64,000 nucleotides of DNA from JASHPR01 sp963833885. GTDB taxonomy: Bacteria > Actinomycetota > Actinomycetes > Streptosporangiales > Streptosporangiaceae. A program made the position numbers and the translations under genes. The notes under the pieces were generated by a model, which was not told the DNA's origin, did no database searches, and was given only the letters and a program-made list of their open reading frames with translations. The stretch is taken from NCBI GenBank assembly GCA_963833885.1, contig CAWHZU010000022.1, positions 135,004-199,003 on the forward strand, read 5' to 3'. Position 1 is the first letter of the stretch. Each line of letters opens with the position of its first letter. This document shows positions 7,953 to 17,019 of this stretch, in pieces.

Positions 7953-9318
7953 GCAGCCACGACGGCGGCGGAGCCTGCTGGCCGACCTGCGGCCGCTGCG
8001 GGAGTCACCGCCGTTCCGGCGGCTGCTGATCGGCTCGACCGTGTCCTGGCTCGGCAGCTCGATGACCTCGTTCGCATTGGTCTTGCAGACCTATGAGCTC
8101 ACCCGGTCGTCGGTCGCCGTCGGCGCGATCGGACTGGCTCAGGCCATCCCCGCGCTGGTCGTCGGGCTGTTCGGCGGATCGCTCGCTGACGCCGTCGACC
8201 GCAGGCGCCTGGTGCTCGCCACCAGCAGCTTCCTGACCGTGGTGTCGGCCGTGTTCGCCGTGCAGGCATTCCTGAACCTGCGGCAGCTCTGGCTGCTCTA
8301 CGCGCTGGCAGCGGTTCAGGCCGGGGTGCAGTCGGTCGACGGGCCGGCCCGCCGAACGTTCCTGCCGCGGCTGCTGCCCGCCGAGCGCCTCACCGCCGGT
8401 GTCGCGCTGAACCAGGTGTCCGGGTACGTCACGTTCCTGTTCGGCCCCGCGCTGGCCGGCGTCATCACGGCGGTCGGCGGCCTCCGGGTGTGCTACATCG
8501 TCGACGCGATCAGCTTCAGCGCTGCCTTGTACAGCGTGGCCAGGCTTCCGGCGATGCCTCCAGACGGTGGCCTGGCCAGGCCGGGCTTGCGGGCTGCGGC
8601 CGAGGGTCTGCGCTACGTCCGCAGCCATCCGATCCTGACCGCGGCGTTCCTTTTCGACATCGACGCCACGCTGTTCGGCTTGCCGGTCGCTCTATTTCCC
8701 GCCCTGAACGCGGAGCGCTTCGGCGGATCACCGCAGACCCTCGGCCTGCTCAGCACGGCCCTGGCGGCCGGCGGCCTGCTCGGCTCGGTCCTGTCGGGCC
8801 CGGCCGGGCGCGTCCCGGCGAAGGCGCGCGCGATGCTGGTCACGGTCGTGATCTGGGGTGCCGCGATCACCTGCTTCGGCTTCGCCCGGCTCTTCTGGCT
8901 CGCGCTGCTGCTGCTCGTGCTGGCCGGCGCCGCCGACACCACGACCGTGATCTTCCGCGGCAGCATCGTCCAGCACGTCACCCCCGACCGGCTGCGCGGG
9001 CGGATCACCGCCGTGGACTACGTCGTCGGCGCCGGGATCCCCCGGCTCGGCAACTTCGAGGCAGGCGCGGTCGCCGGGGTCACCTCGGCCGGGTTCAGCG
9101 CGGTCAGCGGCGGCGTGGCCACTGTGGTTGGCGCGCTGCTGATCAGGCTGGCGTTCCCCGCCGTGGCCCGCTACCGCTCTCCGGTCGAGCCGGTGCCGCT
9201 CTCCCCCGCCGCCGACCCGCCCGCCCCAGCCGCCGACGCACCCGCCCCAGCCGCGGACACACCCGGCGCTGCACACGCCGAGGCTCCCGGCGAGCAGCAG
9301 CAGGCGACGTCGTCGTAG
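7945..9318 (+). CDS. MFS transporter (enterobactin-exporter/DHA3-like)
   Basis: A 457-residue protein with about 12 transmembrane helices. FRRLLIGSTVSWLGSSMTSFALVLQTYELTRSS is the typical first helix of DHA3 exporters, and GGSLADAVDRRRLVLATS is the MFS motif A loop between helices 2 and 3. GTG start at 7945 inside the marR 3' end; the frame continues upstream but that part is the shadow of marR. The C-terminal tail has a PAADxPA repeat. Inferred role: proton-driven drug or metabolite efflux under MarR control. Confidence 0.88.
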   Translation: MAEQPRRRRSLLADLRPLRESPPFRRLLIGSTVSWLGSSMTSFALVLQTYELTRSSVAVGAIGLAQAIPALVVGLFGGSLADAVDRRRLVLATSSFLTVVSAVFAVQAFLNLRQLWLLYALAAVQAGVQSVDGPARRTFLPRLLPAERLTAGVALNQVSGYVTFLFGPALAGVITAVGGLRVCYIVDAISFSAALYSVARLPAMPPDGGLARPGLRAAAEGLRYVRSHPILTAAFLFDIDATLFGLPVALFPALNAERFGGSPQTLGLLSTALAAGGLLGSVLSGPAGRVPAKARAMLVTVVIWGAAITCFGFARLFWLALLLLVLAGAADTTTVIFRGSIVQHVTPDRLRGRITAVDYVVGAGIPRLGNFEAGAVAGVTSAGFSAVSGGVATVVGALLIRLAFPAVARYRSPVEPVPLSPAADPPAPAADAPAPAADTPGAAHAEAPGEQQQATSS

Positions 9319-9364
9319 GGTCGGCACCGTGGCAGGCTTGGCGACTGCATCCGAAGAGGACACC

Positions 9365-9949
9365 GTGACCACGATCCCCGCGCCAATGTTCAGCTTCCCG
9401 ATCGCCGACGACGCGGTCCTGATCCCGCGCACCGCGGCGATAACCGACGCTTACCACGAGCTCGTCGCCGAGAACACCGAACGGCTGGCGCGGTGGGAGC
9501 CCTGGGCCGACAAGCCGCCGGTGCTGGACGAGACCCGGTCGTTCCTGGAGGCGAGCGGGCGGAACTGGCTGGACGGCTCGGAGCTGCCGGTCGCGATCGC
9601 GGTCAACCGCGGCGGCCAGTGGCACCTGGCCGGCGCGCTGAGCCTGACCATCAGCCAATACACGCGCAGCGCCGAGATCGGCTACTGGATCGGCGCGGAC
9701 TACGAAGGCCGCGGCCTGGTCACCAGGGCGGCGGCCGCCATGCTCGACCAGGCGTTCGGGCCGCTGGGTCTCGAGCGCGTCAGCCTGCACACCGACCCGT
9801 CAAACGAGCGCAGCCGGGCCGTTGCCCGGCGGCTCGGTTTCGTAGAGGAAGGCCTCCTCCGGCAGGGCACCGCCTTCCCCGACGACCGCCGGGACGAGCT
9901 CGTCTACGGGCTGCTAGCCGAGGAATGGCATAAGCGGTCCGCCGGGTAG
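9365..9949 (+). CDS. GNAT acetyltransferase, RimJ/RimL type
   Basis: About 194 residues from the GTG at 9365, which has AGAGGA seven bases upstream; a further GTG at 9329 is possible. The acetyl-CoA fold motifs are visible: AEIGYWIGADYEGRGLVTRAAAAMLDQAF (motif A with GRG) and VSLHTDPSNERSRAVARRLGF (motif B). RimJ/RimL-type enzymes acetylate N-terminal amines of ribosomal proteins or small molecules. The substrate cannot be read. Transcribed in the same direction after the MFS gene with a short gap. Confidence 0.85.
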   Translation: MTTIPAPMFSFPIADDAVLIPRTAAITDAYHELVAENTERLARWEPWADKPPVLDETRSFLEASGRNWLDGSELPVAIAVNRGGQWHLAGALSLTISQYTRSAEIGYWIGADYEGRGLVTRAAAAMLDQAFGPLGLERVSLHTDPSNERSRAVARRLGFVEEGLLRQGTAFPDDRRDELVYGLLAEEWHKRSAG

Positions 9950-9964
9950 CGCTCCTGGCCGGGT

Positions 9965-11071
9965 TCAGCCGAGCGGCTCACTGGTCCAGCCGGCCGGGTT
10001 CGTCCCGAGGAGCCGCATGTGGCGCCTGAAGATGCTGATGGCGTTCGGCGACGCGTGTCTGCCGTACGTGGACACGAACACCATGAGCCCAGCCGCGTTC
10101 GGCGCGCAGACCTGCTGCACCGGAGCATTCCCGTTCGAAGCCGGCAGGTGGTTGACGATCACCCGGTAGCCGTTGATCGTCTGCCGAGTGGACTGCCCGC
10201 CGGGGTAGTAGTAGCAGGAGCTGCCCGGCGTGGCGGGGTCCGTGGTCAACATGGGCGAGTCCGCTCCGGGGCCGGTCCCGGTCAGCTGGTACTCGCTGGC
10301 GCGCAGCACCCCCGAGTCCGCTGCAAAGTGGACGTAGGCGAGCGTCCACCCGGCCGGCATGTTGACAAGCTGCGCCGGGTACTCGACCGGGGAGCCGGCC
10401 GCGCCGTAGCTGACCTCGCTGGCGACCTTTATCGCCGTGCGAGTGCCGGCGCTCTTGGGCGGTGCCAGGGCCGCCCAGCCATTGTCGGCGTACTGCCAGA
10501 TGAGGTAGACGTGCTTCATTGTCCAGAACGCGGTGTGCCCGTCCACCTGCGCCGCCGCCACGCTGGTCACCGGGTAGACCGTGCCGCCCGCGGAGTTGGC
10601 GCAATTCAGCCGGGGCCGCTGGCTCTGGCCGAGCTGGCGGAGCACCTGCGCGCTGGTCAGGTTGCAGAAGCCGGCCGTGTAGACCGTCAGCGCCCAGGAC
10701 GGCCCAGGCCCGGCGGTCAGGTACACGTTGCTCGGCGAGAGCGTGCCTCCGTCGAGCGAATCACCCGGCGGCAGCCAGCCGAACGCCGCGTAGGGACTCA
10801 CCAGGCTGAACTGCCGTGGAGCGATTATCTGGGCGTGCGCCTCCGGGGCTCTCCCCCGGCCCGGGGCGGCACCGTGGGAGCCGGGCACGGCGACAGCCGC
10901 GACGACCACCGCGACCACGGCCGCCGCCGACGCGCCCGCCAGGCTTGCCCGCCGCCATCGCAGCTTCCGGCGCGCTCGGCTCCGGGCGAGCTCGACGTCC
11001 ACCCGTGACGGCGGCTCCTCGGTAGCTGCTGCTGCCAGCTCGAGCAGCCCGCGCACCCTGGTCTCATCCAT
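9965..11071 (-). CDS. Membrane-anchored protein co-translated with SigE-type sigma factor
   Basis: A 368-residue protein starting MDETRVRGLLELAA, where the ATG overlaps the sigma stop (ATGGATGA). A cytoplasmic N-terminus of about 50 residues is followed by one transmembrane helix (LAGASAAAVVAVVVAAVAVP) and a large extracytoplasmic region with paired cysteines (AGFCNLTS, NCANSAGG, SSCYYYPGG, QQVCAPNAA) that may form disulfides. The architecture matches the anti-sigma-like partners found beside SigE-family genes. No canonical ZAS zinc motif is present, so anti-sigma activity is inferred only from gene order and topology. Confidence 0.75.
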   Translation of the reverse strand: MDETRVRGLLELAAAATEEPPSRVDVELARSRARRKLRWRRASLAGASAAAVVAVVVAAVAVPGSHGAAPGRGRAPEAHAQIIAPRQFSLVSPYAAFGWLPPGDSLDGGTLSPSNVYLTAGPGPSWALTVYTAGFCNLTSAQVLRQLGQSQRPRLNCANSAGGTVYPVTSVAAAQVDGHTAFWTMKHVYLIWQYADNGWAALAPPKSAGTRTAIKVASEVSYGAAGSPVEYPAQLVNMPAGWTLAYVHFAADSGVLRASEYQLTGTGPGADSPMLTTDPATPGSSCYYYPGGQSTRQTINGYRVIVNHLPASNGNAPVQQVCAPNAAGLMVFVSTYGRHASPNAISIFRRHMRLLGTNPAGWTSEPLG

Positions 11072-11618
11072 GCCGAGCTTCCTCCTCATGCCCGTGGTTT
11101 CGCAGCGCCTGCCGCGCAGCACCCGGGCGATCGGTGCCGGTGTCCAGCGCACGCCGCAGCGCCTCGATGCCCTTGGCCGTCTGGCTCTTGACCGTCCCAG
11201 CCGAGCAGCCGAGCGCCGACGCCGACTGCTCGACGGACAGGTCGCAGTAGAACCGCAGCACCAGGGTCGCCCGCTGCCTCGGCGGCAGCCCGAACAAGGC
11301 CGAGCGCACGTCGAGCGCGGCGTCATGATCTGTTGCGGCCGCTGGCACGTCGGGCGGCTGGGCCTCCACCTTGACCCGGCGCGCCCAGCCCGACCTCCGC
11401 TCGCCGAGGAACTCGCGAACGACGATGACCCTGGCGTACGCGTCCGCGTGGTCGGCCGCCCGCGCCCGGGCCCAGTGCACGTACAGCTTGATGAGCGCGG
11501 ATTGCACGACATCATCGGCGGAGTCCCAGTCCCGGCACAGCAGGTACGCGAGCCGCCGCAGAGAACCAAGCCTGGCCGCCACGTACTCGGTGAACTCCGC
11601 GTCCCGTCGCGTCTGCAT
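11064..11618 (-). CDS. SigE family ECF RNA polymerase sigma factor
   Basis: A 184-residue protein beginning MQTRRDAEFTEYVAARLGSLRRLAYLLCRDWDSADDVVQSALIKLY: region 2 with the DDVVQ core-binding motif. Region 4 is LPPRQRATLVLRFYCDLSVEQSASALGCSAGTVKSQTAKG, a full HTH. The length and sequence style fit the actinobacterial SigE family (about 170-190 residues). Its stop overlaps the start of the membrane-anchored partner gene. The target regulon is unknown. Confidence 0.9.
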   Translation of the reverse strand: MQTRRDAEFTEYVAARLGSLRRLAYLLCRDWDSADDVVQSALIKLYVHWARARAADHADAYARVIVVREFLGERRSGWARRVKVEAQPPDVPAAATDHDAALDVRSALFGLPPRQRATLVLRFYCDLSVEQSASALGCSAGTVKSQTAKGIEALRRALDTGTDRPGAARQALRNHGHEEEARHG

Positions 11619-11659
11619 CAGCGGCTTCCCGCTCCTGTCGTATCCCTCACAACAGCTAA

Positions 11660-11719
11660 ATGCGCGCGGCCGCCGGTTTGGTTGCCTATGAATGCTCGCG
11701 GCCGCCGGTTTGGTTGCCT
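11660..11719. repeat. 28-bp direct repeat upstream of sigE-type gene
   Basis: Two 28-bp copies (11660-11687 and 11692-11719) differ at one position and share the core GGCCGCCGGTTTGGTTGCC. They are spaced 32 bp apart, in the gap between the sigma gene start and the end of the dehydrogenase gene. About three helical turns of spacing on the same face would suit tandem protein binding, but no function is proven. Confidence 0.8.
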
Positions 11720-11762
11720 TGCCGGGTCTTATGGCTGCCGGGCCAACATCACCCGCGCCGCG

Positions 11763-14306
11763 CTATGACGCGCTGCCCGCGCTGCCGTACCGGCCCCTCA
11801 CCCGGTCGCCCGCGGGGTCGAACGGCGGCCGAAGGTGGGCGGTGGCCTCGTACAGTTCGCCGCCGACGTTCACCTGGTAGCGGCCTGCCCTGGCCACGTC
11901 CGGCGTGACCGCGCCGCCGTCGGGGTTGCGAATGTACGCCAGGCCCACGGCGCCGCCAACGGCCTCGCCCCACGCCCCCGAGGTCACCTGGCCCACGGCG
12001 ACGCCATCGCGCAGCACGAGCTCCCCGCCCCAGATCATCGCCGCCGGATCGGCCAGCACCAGGGAGATCAGCCGGCGGCGCGGCCCCTCGGCCCGCGCCT
12101 TCTCGACCGCCTCCCGGCCCAGGAACGAGATGGCGGTCTTGAGCTTGCACGCGAAGAGCAGCCCGGCCTCCACCGGGTTGTAGTCGGGGGTGAGCTCGCG
12201 GCCGATGGCCCGGTACGCCTTCTCCAGCCGCATCGACTCGATCGCGTAGTAGCCGGCGTTCACCAGGCCAAGGCCTGCGCCCGCGGCGGTCAGGTCCTGG
12301 TAGACCCCGACAGCGAATTCCGCCGGAACGTAGAGCTCCCAGCCAAGTTCGCCGACATAGGTGATCCTGGTGGCGCGCACCGTTGCGTAGCCCAGGTCGA
12401 TTTCCTGGCTGGTGCCGAAGGGGAATGCCTCGTCGCTGACGTCGGCGCGGGACACCAGGGAGAGCAGCTCCCGCGACCGCGGGCCCATCACCCCGTACAC
12501 GGCGTACGCCGAGGTGACGTCGACCAGCGAGGCGCGGCTGGACGCCGGTATCCGCCTGGTGATGTGGTCCTTGTCGTGCTCGGTGGCGGCTGCGCTGCTG
12601 ACCAGCAGGAACTCAAACTCGGATAGCCGAGTGACGGTGATGTCGGCCTCGTAGGTGCCGCGCGCGTTGAGCATCCCGGTGTACACCGTCCGGCCGGGCT
12701 GCACCCCGACGTCCGCGGTGCACAGCCACTGCAGCGCATCCTCGGCGTCCCGCCCGACGACCAGGTACTTGGAAAACGACGTCTGGTCGAACAGCGCCAC
12801 GCCGCCGCGGGTCGCGCGCTGCTCGGCCGAGGACCACGGCTGCCAGTTCTGCTTCCCCCAGCCGTACTCGATGTCCGGGGACTGGCCCGGCGGGGCGAAG
12901 AAGTTCGCCCGCTCCCAGCCCATCTTGCTGCCGAAGCTCGCGTTGGCCTGCTTGAGCAGGTGGTAAGCGGGTGAGCGCCGGAACGGCCGGGCCGTGGTCA
13001 GCTCGCGGTTCGGCCACGGCACCGCGTAGTGCAGGCCGAGCACCTCGCCGACCCGGTCGTGCAGCCACTGGTTGTTGCCGTTGAAGCGGGCGAAGCGCCG
13101 GATGTCGACGGCGGACAGGTCGAGGCTCGGCTCCCCCTCGACGATCCACTCGGCCAAGGCCTGGCCCGCGCCGCCCGCCGACGCGATGCCGACCGAGTTG
13201 AAGCCGGCACCGACGAAGAAGTTCCGCAGCTCCGGAGCCTCGCCAAGGATGAACTGGTTGTCCGGGGTGAAGCTCTCCGGCCCGTTGTAGAACTTCTTGA
13301 TCCCGGTTTCGGCGAGCGCGGGGATCCGCGCGACCGCGCTCTCCATCAGGATCGAGAAGTGCTCCCAGTCCTCGTCGAGCAGCCGGAACTCGAACGGGTA
13401 GGGCAGCGCGTCCGGCGGCACCCAGGGCTTGGCCTCGGGCTCGAACCCGCCGACCAGCAGGCCACCCACCTCTTCCTTGACGTAGGTGTAGCCATCGGGA
13501 TCGCGCAGGATCGGGAAGTCCCGGTGCACCCCGTCGACCTGCTCGGTCACCACGTAGAAGTGCTCGGCCGAGTGCAGCGGCACGGTCACGCCGCACATCG
13601 CGCCGACGGCCTTCGCCCACTGGCCGGCGCAGTTCACCACCACCTCGGCCTCGACGTCACCCTGGTCGGTCCGGACGCCGGTCACGGCGCCGCCCGAGTG
13701 CCGGATGCCGGTCACCCGGGTCCGCTCGCGCACCACGACGCCGCGATCGCGGGCGCCACGGGCCAGCGCGTAGGTCAGGTCCGTTGGGTTGGCCCGGCCG
13801 TCGCCGGGCAGCCAGATCGCCCCGGCCAGGTCGGCGACGTTCATGATCGGATAGAGCTCGGCTGCCCGCTCCGGGCTGATCAGCTCGCACTCGAGCTCGT
13901 ATGCCTCTGCGGTCGCGGCCGTCCGGCGCAGCGCCGCCATGCGCTCCGGGGTCCGGGCCACGGTGACGCCGCCGCAGCGCCGGAAGCCGGTGGCGAGGCC
14001 GGTCTCCTGCTCGAGCCGGTCATAGAGCTGCGTGGAGTACTGCACCAGGCGGGTGCCGTTCTCCGAGGCGCGCAACTGGCCGACCAGGCCCGCCGCGTGC
14101 CAGGTGGTACCGCAGGACAGCTGTCCCTGCTCGAGCAGCAGCACGTCGGTCCAGCCCATCGCGGCGAGGTGGTAGGCGACGCTGGTTCCGATCACTCCCC
14201 CGCCGATGATCACGACCCGGGCGCGGCCGGGCAAAGGAGGGCCGGGCGGGGCAGGGGTGGGACCGGGCGGGGCGGGAGGGCCGGGCGGGCCAGCAAGATC
14301 ACTCAT
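11763..14306 (-). CDS. FAD-dependent oxidoreductase fused to GcvT domain, dimethylglycine/sarcosine dehydrogenase-like
   Basis: An 847-residue two-part enzyme. After a Pro-rich start, residues 31-60 form the FAD-binding Rossmann fold (VVIIGGGVIGTSVAYHLA). WHAAGLVGQL follows, with His70 at the position used for covalent FAD attachment in dimethylglycine and sarcosine dehydrogenases. The C-terminal half (about 450 onward) is a GcvT-like folate-binding aminomethyltransferase domain plus C-terminal barrel (YVGELGWELYVP, NAGYYAIESMRLEKAYR). Family reaction: oxidative N-demethylation of an N-methyl amino acid with transfer of the C1 unit to tetrahydrofolate. It overlaps the upstream kinase by 8 bases. 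Actual substrate is inferred only. Confidence 0.88.
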   Translation of the reverse strand: MSDLAGPPGPPAPPGPTPAPPGPPLPGRARVVIIGGGVIGTSVAYHLAAMGWTDVLLLEQGQLSCGTTWHAAGLVGQLRASENGTRLVQYSTQLYDRLEQETGLATGFRRCGGVTVARTPERMAALRRTAATAEAYELECELISPERAAELYPIMNVADLAGAIWLPGDGRANPTDLTYALARGARDRGVVVRERTRVTGIRHSGGAVTGVRTDQGDVEAEVVVNCAGQWAKAVGAMCGVTVPLHSAEHFYVVTEQVDGVHRDFPILRDPDGYTYVKEEVGGLLVGGFEPEAKPWVPPDALPYPFEFRLLDEDWEHFSILMESAVARIPALAETGIKKFYNGPESFTPDNQFILGEAPELRNFFVGAGFNSVGIASAGGAGQALAEWIVEGEPSLDLSAVDIRRFARFNGNNQWLHDRVGEVLGLHYAVPWPNRELTTARPFRRSPAYHLLKQANASFGSKMGWERANFFAPPGQSPDIEYGWGKQNWQPWSSAEQRATRGGVALFDQTSFSKYLVVGRDAEDALQWLCTADVGVQPGRTVYTGMLNARGTYEADITVTRLSEFEFLLVSSAAATEHDKDHITRRIPASSRASLVDVTSAYAVYGVMGPRSRELLSLVSRADVSDEAFPFGTSQEIDLGYATVRATRITYVGELGWELYVPAEFAVGVYQDLTAAGAGLGLVNAGYYAIESMRLEKAYRAIGRELTPDYNPVEAGLLFACKLKTAISFLGREAVEKARAEGPRRRLISLVLADPAAMIWGGELVLRDGVAVGQVTSGAWGEAVGGAVGLAYIRNPDGGAVTPDVARAGRYQVNVGGELYEATAHLRPPFDPAGDRVRGRYGSAGSAS

Positions 14307-15204
14307 CCCGCGCAGCGTCCTCCAGCAGCCGGGCGAAGTCGTCGGCGGTGAATCCCTCGGCCGCCCCCTCGAACCGCTCCATCGCCCAGGACCAGAAATC
14401 GAACTCGATCGGGCTCGCGGCGTGCTGGATCGCGCCCCACAGGGTCCATCCGTACTTCCCCGCCAGGCCGAGCAGCCGGGCCCGCGCCAGCTTGGCGCGC
14501 ATCGGCCTGCCGTAGTACGCCGTAATCAGGCCGTCCAGGGCGTCCACGGACAGCCGGCACTCGCCCCAGATGTTGCCGAGCTCGAAACAGGGATCGTTGT
14601 TGCCCGAGTACTCGTAGTCGATCAGCCAAATCCGGTCCCCGTCGTCGATGAAGTTCGCGGCCAGCAGGTCGTTGTTGCAGGGCACGGTTCGGCTCGCGCG
14701 GACCGCGAGGGCGTCCCGGGCGGCGTCGAACTGAGGCGCGAGGTCGTCGTATCCCGCCGGGACCCGCAAGCCCTGGGACCGGACCACCGACAGGTACCGC
14801 CGCTGGATGTCGAACATGTCGAACTCGTTGCCGAACCGCTCGCCGGAGTGCAGCCGCCGGCACGCCTGCGCGATGCGCGGGATGTTGACCGGATCGGCCA
14901 CGTCCGCGTTGCCGAATGTCCGGCCCTCGATAAAGCGGATGATCAGCGCGTGGTCCTCGGGGCGGTACTCGACGACCGGCGCGCCAGCCCCGGCGGCGGC
15001 CGCGGCGAGCGAGTTGCGGTACTCGATGTCCCTGTCGATCGCGAGCAGATCGGTGCCAGCGGCCGAGATGCGCGCGACGAACGTCCCGTCCGGCGTGGTC
15101 ACCTTGTAGTTGCGGTTCGTTAGGCCACCCGGCAGCTCTTCGACCACGCGCGGCCTGGCGGCCAGGCTGGCCGTCCGGTCCAGGAGCGCGTCGAGTTCGG
15201 CCAT
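14299..15204 (-). CDS. Choline/ethanolamine kinase-like phosphotransferase (APH fold)
   Basis: A 301-residue LicA/APH-fold kinase. ELPGGLTNRNYKV is the nucleotide loop typical of choline kinases. PCNNDLLAANFI (residues 175-186) is the Brenner catalytic loop, with Asp179 and Asn184; the usual HND is NND here. LIDYEYSGNNDPCFELGN is the metal-binding loop followed by the choline-kinase signature. It is the first gene of a minus-strand pair with the demethylating dehydrogenase and diverges from an amino-acid/amine permease. Likely role: phosphorylation of an amino alcohol or related amine; the exact substrate is unknown. Confidence 0.82.
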   Translation of the reverse strand: MAELDALLDRTASLAARPRVVEELPGGLTNRNYKVTTPDGTFVARISAAGTDLLAIDRDIEYRNSLAAAAAGAGAPVVEYRPEDHALIIRFIEGRTFGNADVADPVNIPRIAQACRRLHSGERFGNEFDMFDIQRRYLSVVRSQGLRVPAGYDDLAPQFDAARDALAVRASRTVPCNNDLLAANFIDDGDRIWLIDYEYSGNNDPCFELGNIWGECRLSVDALDGLITAYYGRPMRAKLARARLLGLAGKYGWTLWGAIQHAASPIEFDFWSWAMERFEGAAEGFTADDFARLLEDAARDE

Positions 15205-15227
15205 CCATCCACCCCCAGCTGCCTAAG

Positions 15228-15235
15228 GTCTAGAC
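15228..15235. promoter_or_regulatory. HutC/GntR-type operator GTCTAGAC
   Basis: A perfect palindrome GTCTAGAC matches the GTxTAxAC consensus known for HutC-subfamily GntR regulators. It lies in the 214-base divergent region between the kinase start (15204) and the permease start (15419), and a HutC-type regulator is encoded at 17020. Control of both directions by that protein is the simple inference. Confidence 0.55.
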
Positions 15236-15418
15236 AGTAGCGGCCGCAACGTGCCACCGGGCGCCGCCCTCCATTTCCGGATCTTCCTACATGTTGCGCC
15301 TGGGCTCAAGGAGCATTTCGGTACCGGAGCGAGTCCGAAAGAGTCTGGACACTTTGCCGCGCGCGCCCGTACGCTACCCGTCAACCGTTCGGCCCCGTCC
15401 CCCCGAGGGAGGCCCGGC

Positions 15419-16999
15419 ATGAGCAGCAGTGACATACCTTCAGGCACCCAGGTCTCCGATGGACAAGCGAAGGACGCGGCCGATCTTGCCCGCTTCGGCT
15501 ACAAGCAGGAGCTCAAGCGCGGGCTCGGGCTGTTCAGCTCGTTCGCGGTTGCGTTCAGTTACATCTCGCCGTCGACCGGCATCTTCACGCTGTTCGCCCT
15601 GGGCCTCGTCACGCTCGGCGGCGTGTTCATCTGGACCTGGCCGGTGGTGGCGCTCGGCCAGTTCATCATCGCGCTGAACTTCGCCGAGATCTCCAGCCAC
15701 TATCCGGTCGCGGGCTCGGTCTTCCAGTGGACGAAGTACCTGGCCAACCGCAGCTACTCCTGGATGACCGGCTGGGTCTACCTGTTCGCCGGCATCATCA
15801 CCGTCGCCGCGGTGGTGGCCACGCTGCCGCTGGCGCTCATCCCGGCGCTGAACGGGCTCGGCTGGCACTCCCTGAACGCCGCGAGCCTGCACACCCAGCT
15901 CGTCGTCGCGCTGATCACGCTGGTGGTCATCACGGTCCTGAACATCTACGGCGTCAGGCTGGTCGCGATCATCAACAACACCGGCGTGGTGTTCGAGATC
16001 CTCGGCATGTTCGTGTTCGCGCTGATCCTGATGGCGTTCCACAACCACCAGGGGTTCCATGTGGTCACGAACAGCGCGGGCTTCCACGTGAACGGGAGCA
16101 CGTTCCTCGCCGCGATGTTCATGAGCCTGTTTGTGATCTACGGCTTCGACACCGCGTCCACGCTGGCCGAGGAGACCCGCGACCCGCGGCGGAACGCGCC
16201 CAAGGCGGTGCTGTTCTCGGTGATCGGCGCGTTCATCATCGGCGGCGTGTTCCTGCTCGGCGTGCTGGTCGCGATCCCGAATCTGGGCACCGCGGTGAAG
16301 GACGGCTACGGGCCCGCGCAGATCATCGAGGCGAACTTCTCCACCGGGTTCGCGACGCTGTACCTGTTCGTGGTCTCGGCCGCGATCTTCGTCTGCTGCC
16401 TCTCGATCCTGGCCGCGACGATCCGGCTCTGCTTCGGCATGGCGCGCGACAACCAGTTGCCGTTCTCCAAGCCGCTGGCCAGGGTGTCGCCCAGCCTGCA
16501 CACGCCGGTCTGGACCTGCGTCGTGGTCGCGCTGGTCTCCGCCATCCCGTTCATCAAGTACGCGGGCGTCGGGATCATCGCGATCGCGGCCACCGGGATG
16601 ATCTACCTGAGCTACTTCCTCGGCAACCTGGTGATCCTGCGGGCGCGCGCCCGCGGCTGGCCCAAGGCCAGCGCGCCGTTCTCGCTGGGCCGCTGGGGCA
16701 TGCTGGTCAACATCCTCGGGCTGATCTACGGCGGGGCGATGCTGATCAACTTTGCCTGGCCGCGGCCGGCCAGCAACCCCAAGCCCAACCAGACCGCCGG
16801 GCTGCTGAGCCTCGGGCTCCACTTCCTCAACGACATCCCGATCCTGTGGAGTGTGGCGATCTTCATCGTGCTGATCGGCGCCATCTACTACCTGATCGTC
16901 GGGCGGACCAAGGCCTTCGCCCCGGTCACGGCCCCTTCGCCGGACGACGACCTGCCGGCCGTGACCGGCCCTGGCGCGGCGCAGGGAGCTGACGGCTGA
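15419..16999 (+). CDS. APC family amino acid/amine permease
   Basis: A 526-residue protein with 12 or more predicted helices. After a polar N-terminus (ARFGYKQELKRGLGLFSSFAVAFSYISPSTGIF) it shows the APC helix-1 unwinding motif and YGFDTASTLAEETRDPRRNAPKAVL, the conserved loop and Glu of the amino acid/choline transporter subgroup. The ATG at 15419 has GAGGGA upstream; residues encoded before it look non-coding. It diverges from the kinase/dehydrogenase pair and is followed 20 bases later by its likely regulator. It probably imports the substrate for those enzymes. It is related to the second APC permease at 47783. Confidence 0.88.
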   Translation: MSSSDIPSGTQVSDGQAKDAADLARFGYKQELKRGLGLFSSFAVAFSYISPSTGIFTLFALGLVTLGGVFIWTWPVVALGQFIIALNFAEISSHYPVAGSVFQWTKYLANRSYSWMTGWVYLFAGIITVAAVVATLPLALIPALNGLGWHSLNAASLHTQLVVALITLVVITVLNIYGVRLVAIINNTGVVFEILGMFVFALILMAFHNHQGFHVVTNSAGFHVNGSTFLAAMFMSLFVIYGFDTASTLAEETRDPRRNAPKAVLFSVIGAFIIGGVFLLGVLVAIPNLGTAVKDGYGPAQIIEANFSTGFATLYLFVVSAAIFVCCLSILAATIRLCFGMARDNQLPFSKPLARVSPSLHTPVWTCVVVALVSAIPFIKYAGVGIIAIAATGMIYLSYFLGNLVILRARARGWPKASAPFSLGRWGMLVNILGLIYGGAMLINFAWPRPASNPKPNQTAGLLSLGLHFLNDIPILWSVAIFIVLIGAIYYLIVGRTKAFAPVTAPSPDDDLPAVTGPGAAQGADG

Positions 17000-17019
17000 C
17001 CACTCGCACCACACCGGCT

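Noticed and set aside
13029..14351. 440-codon plus-strand frame opposite the dehydrogenase
   Set aside because: Shadow of the well-conserved FAD/GcvT enzyme; no recognisable motifs.
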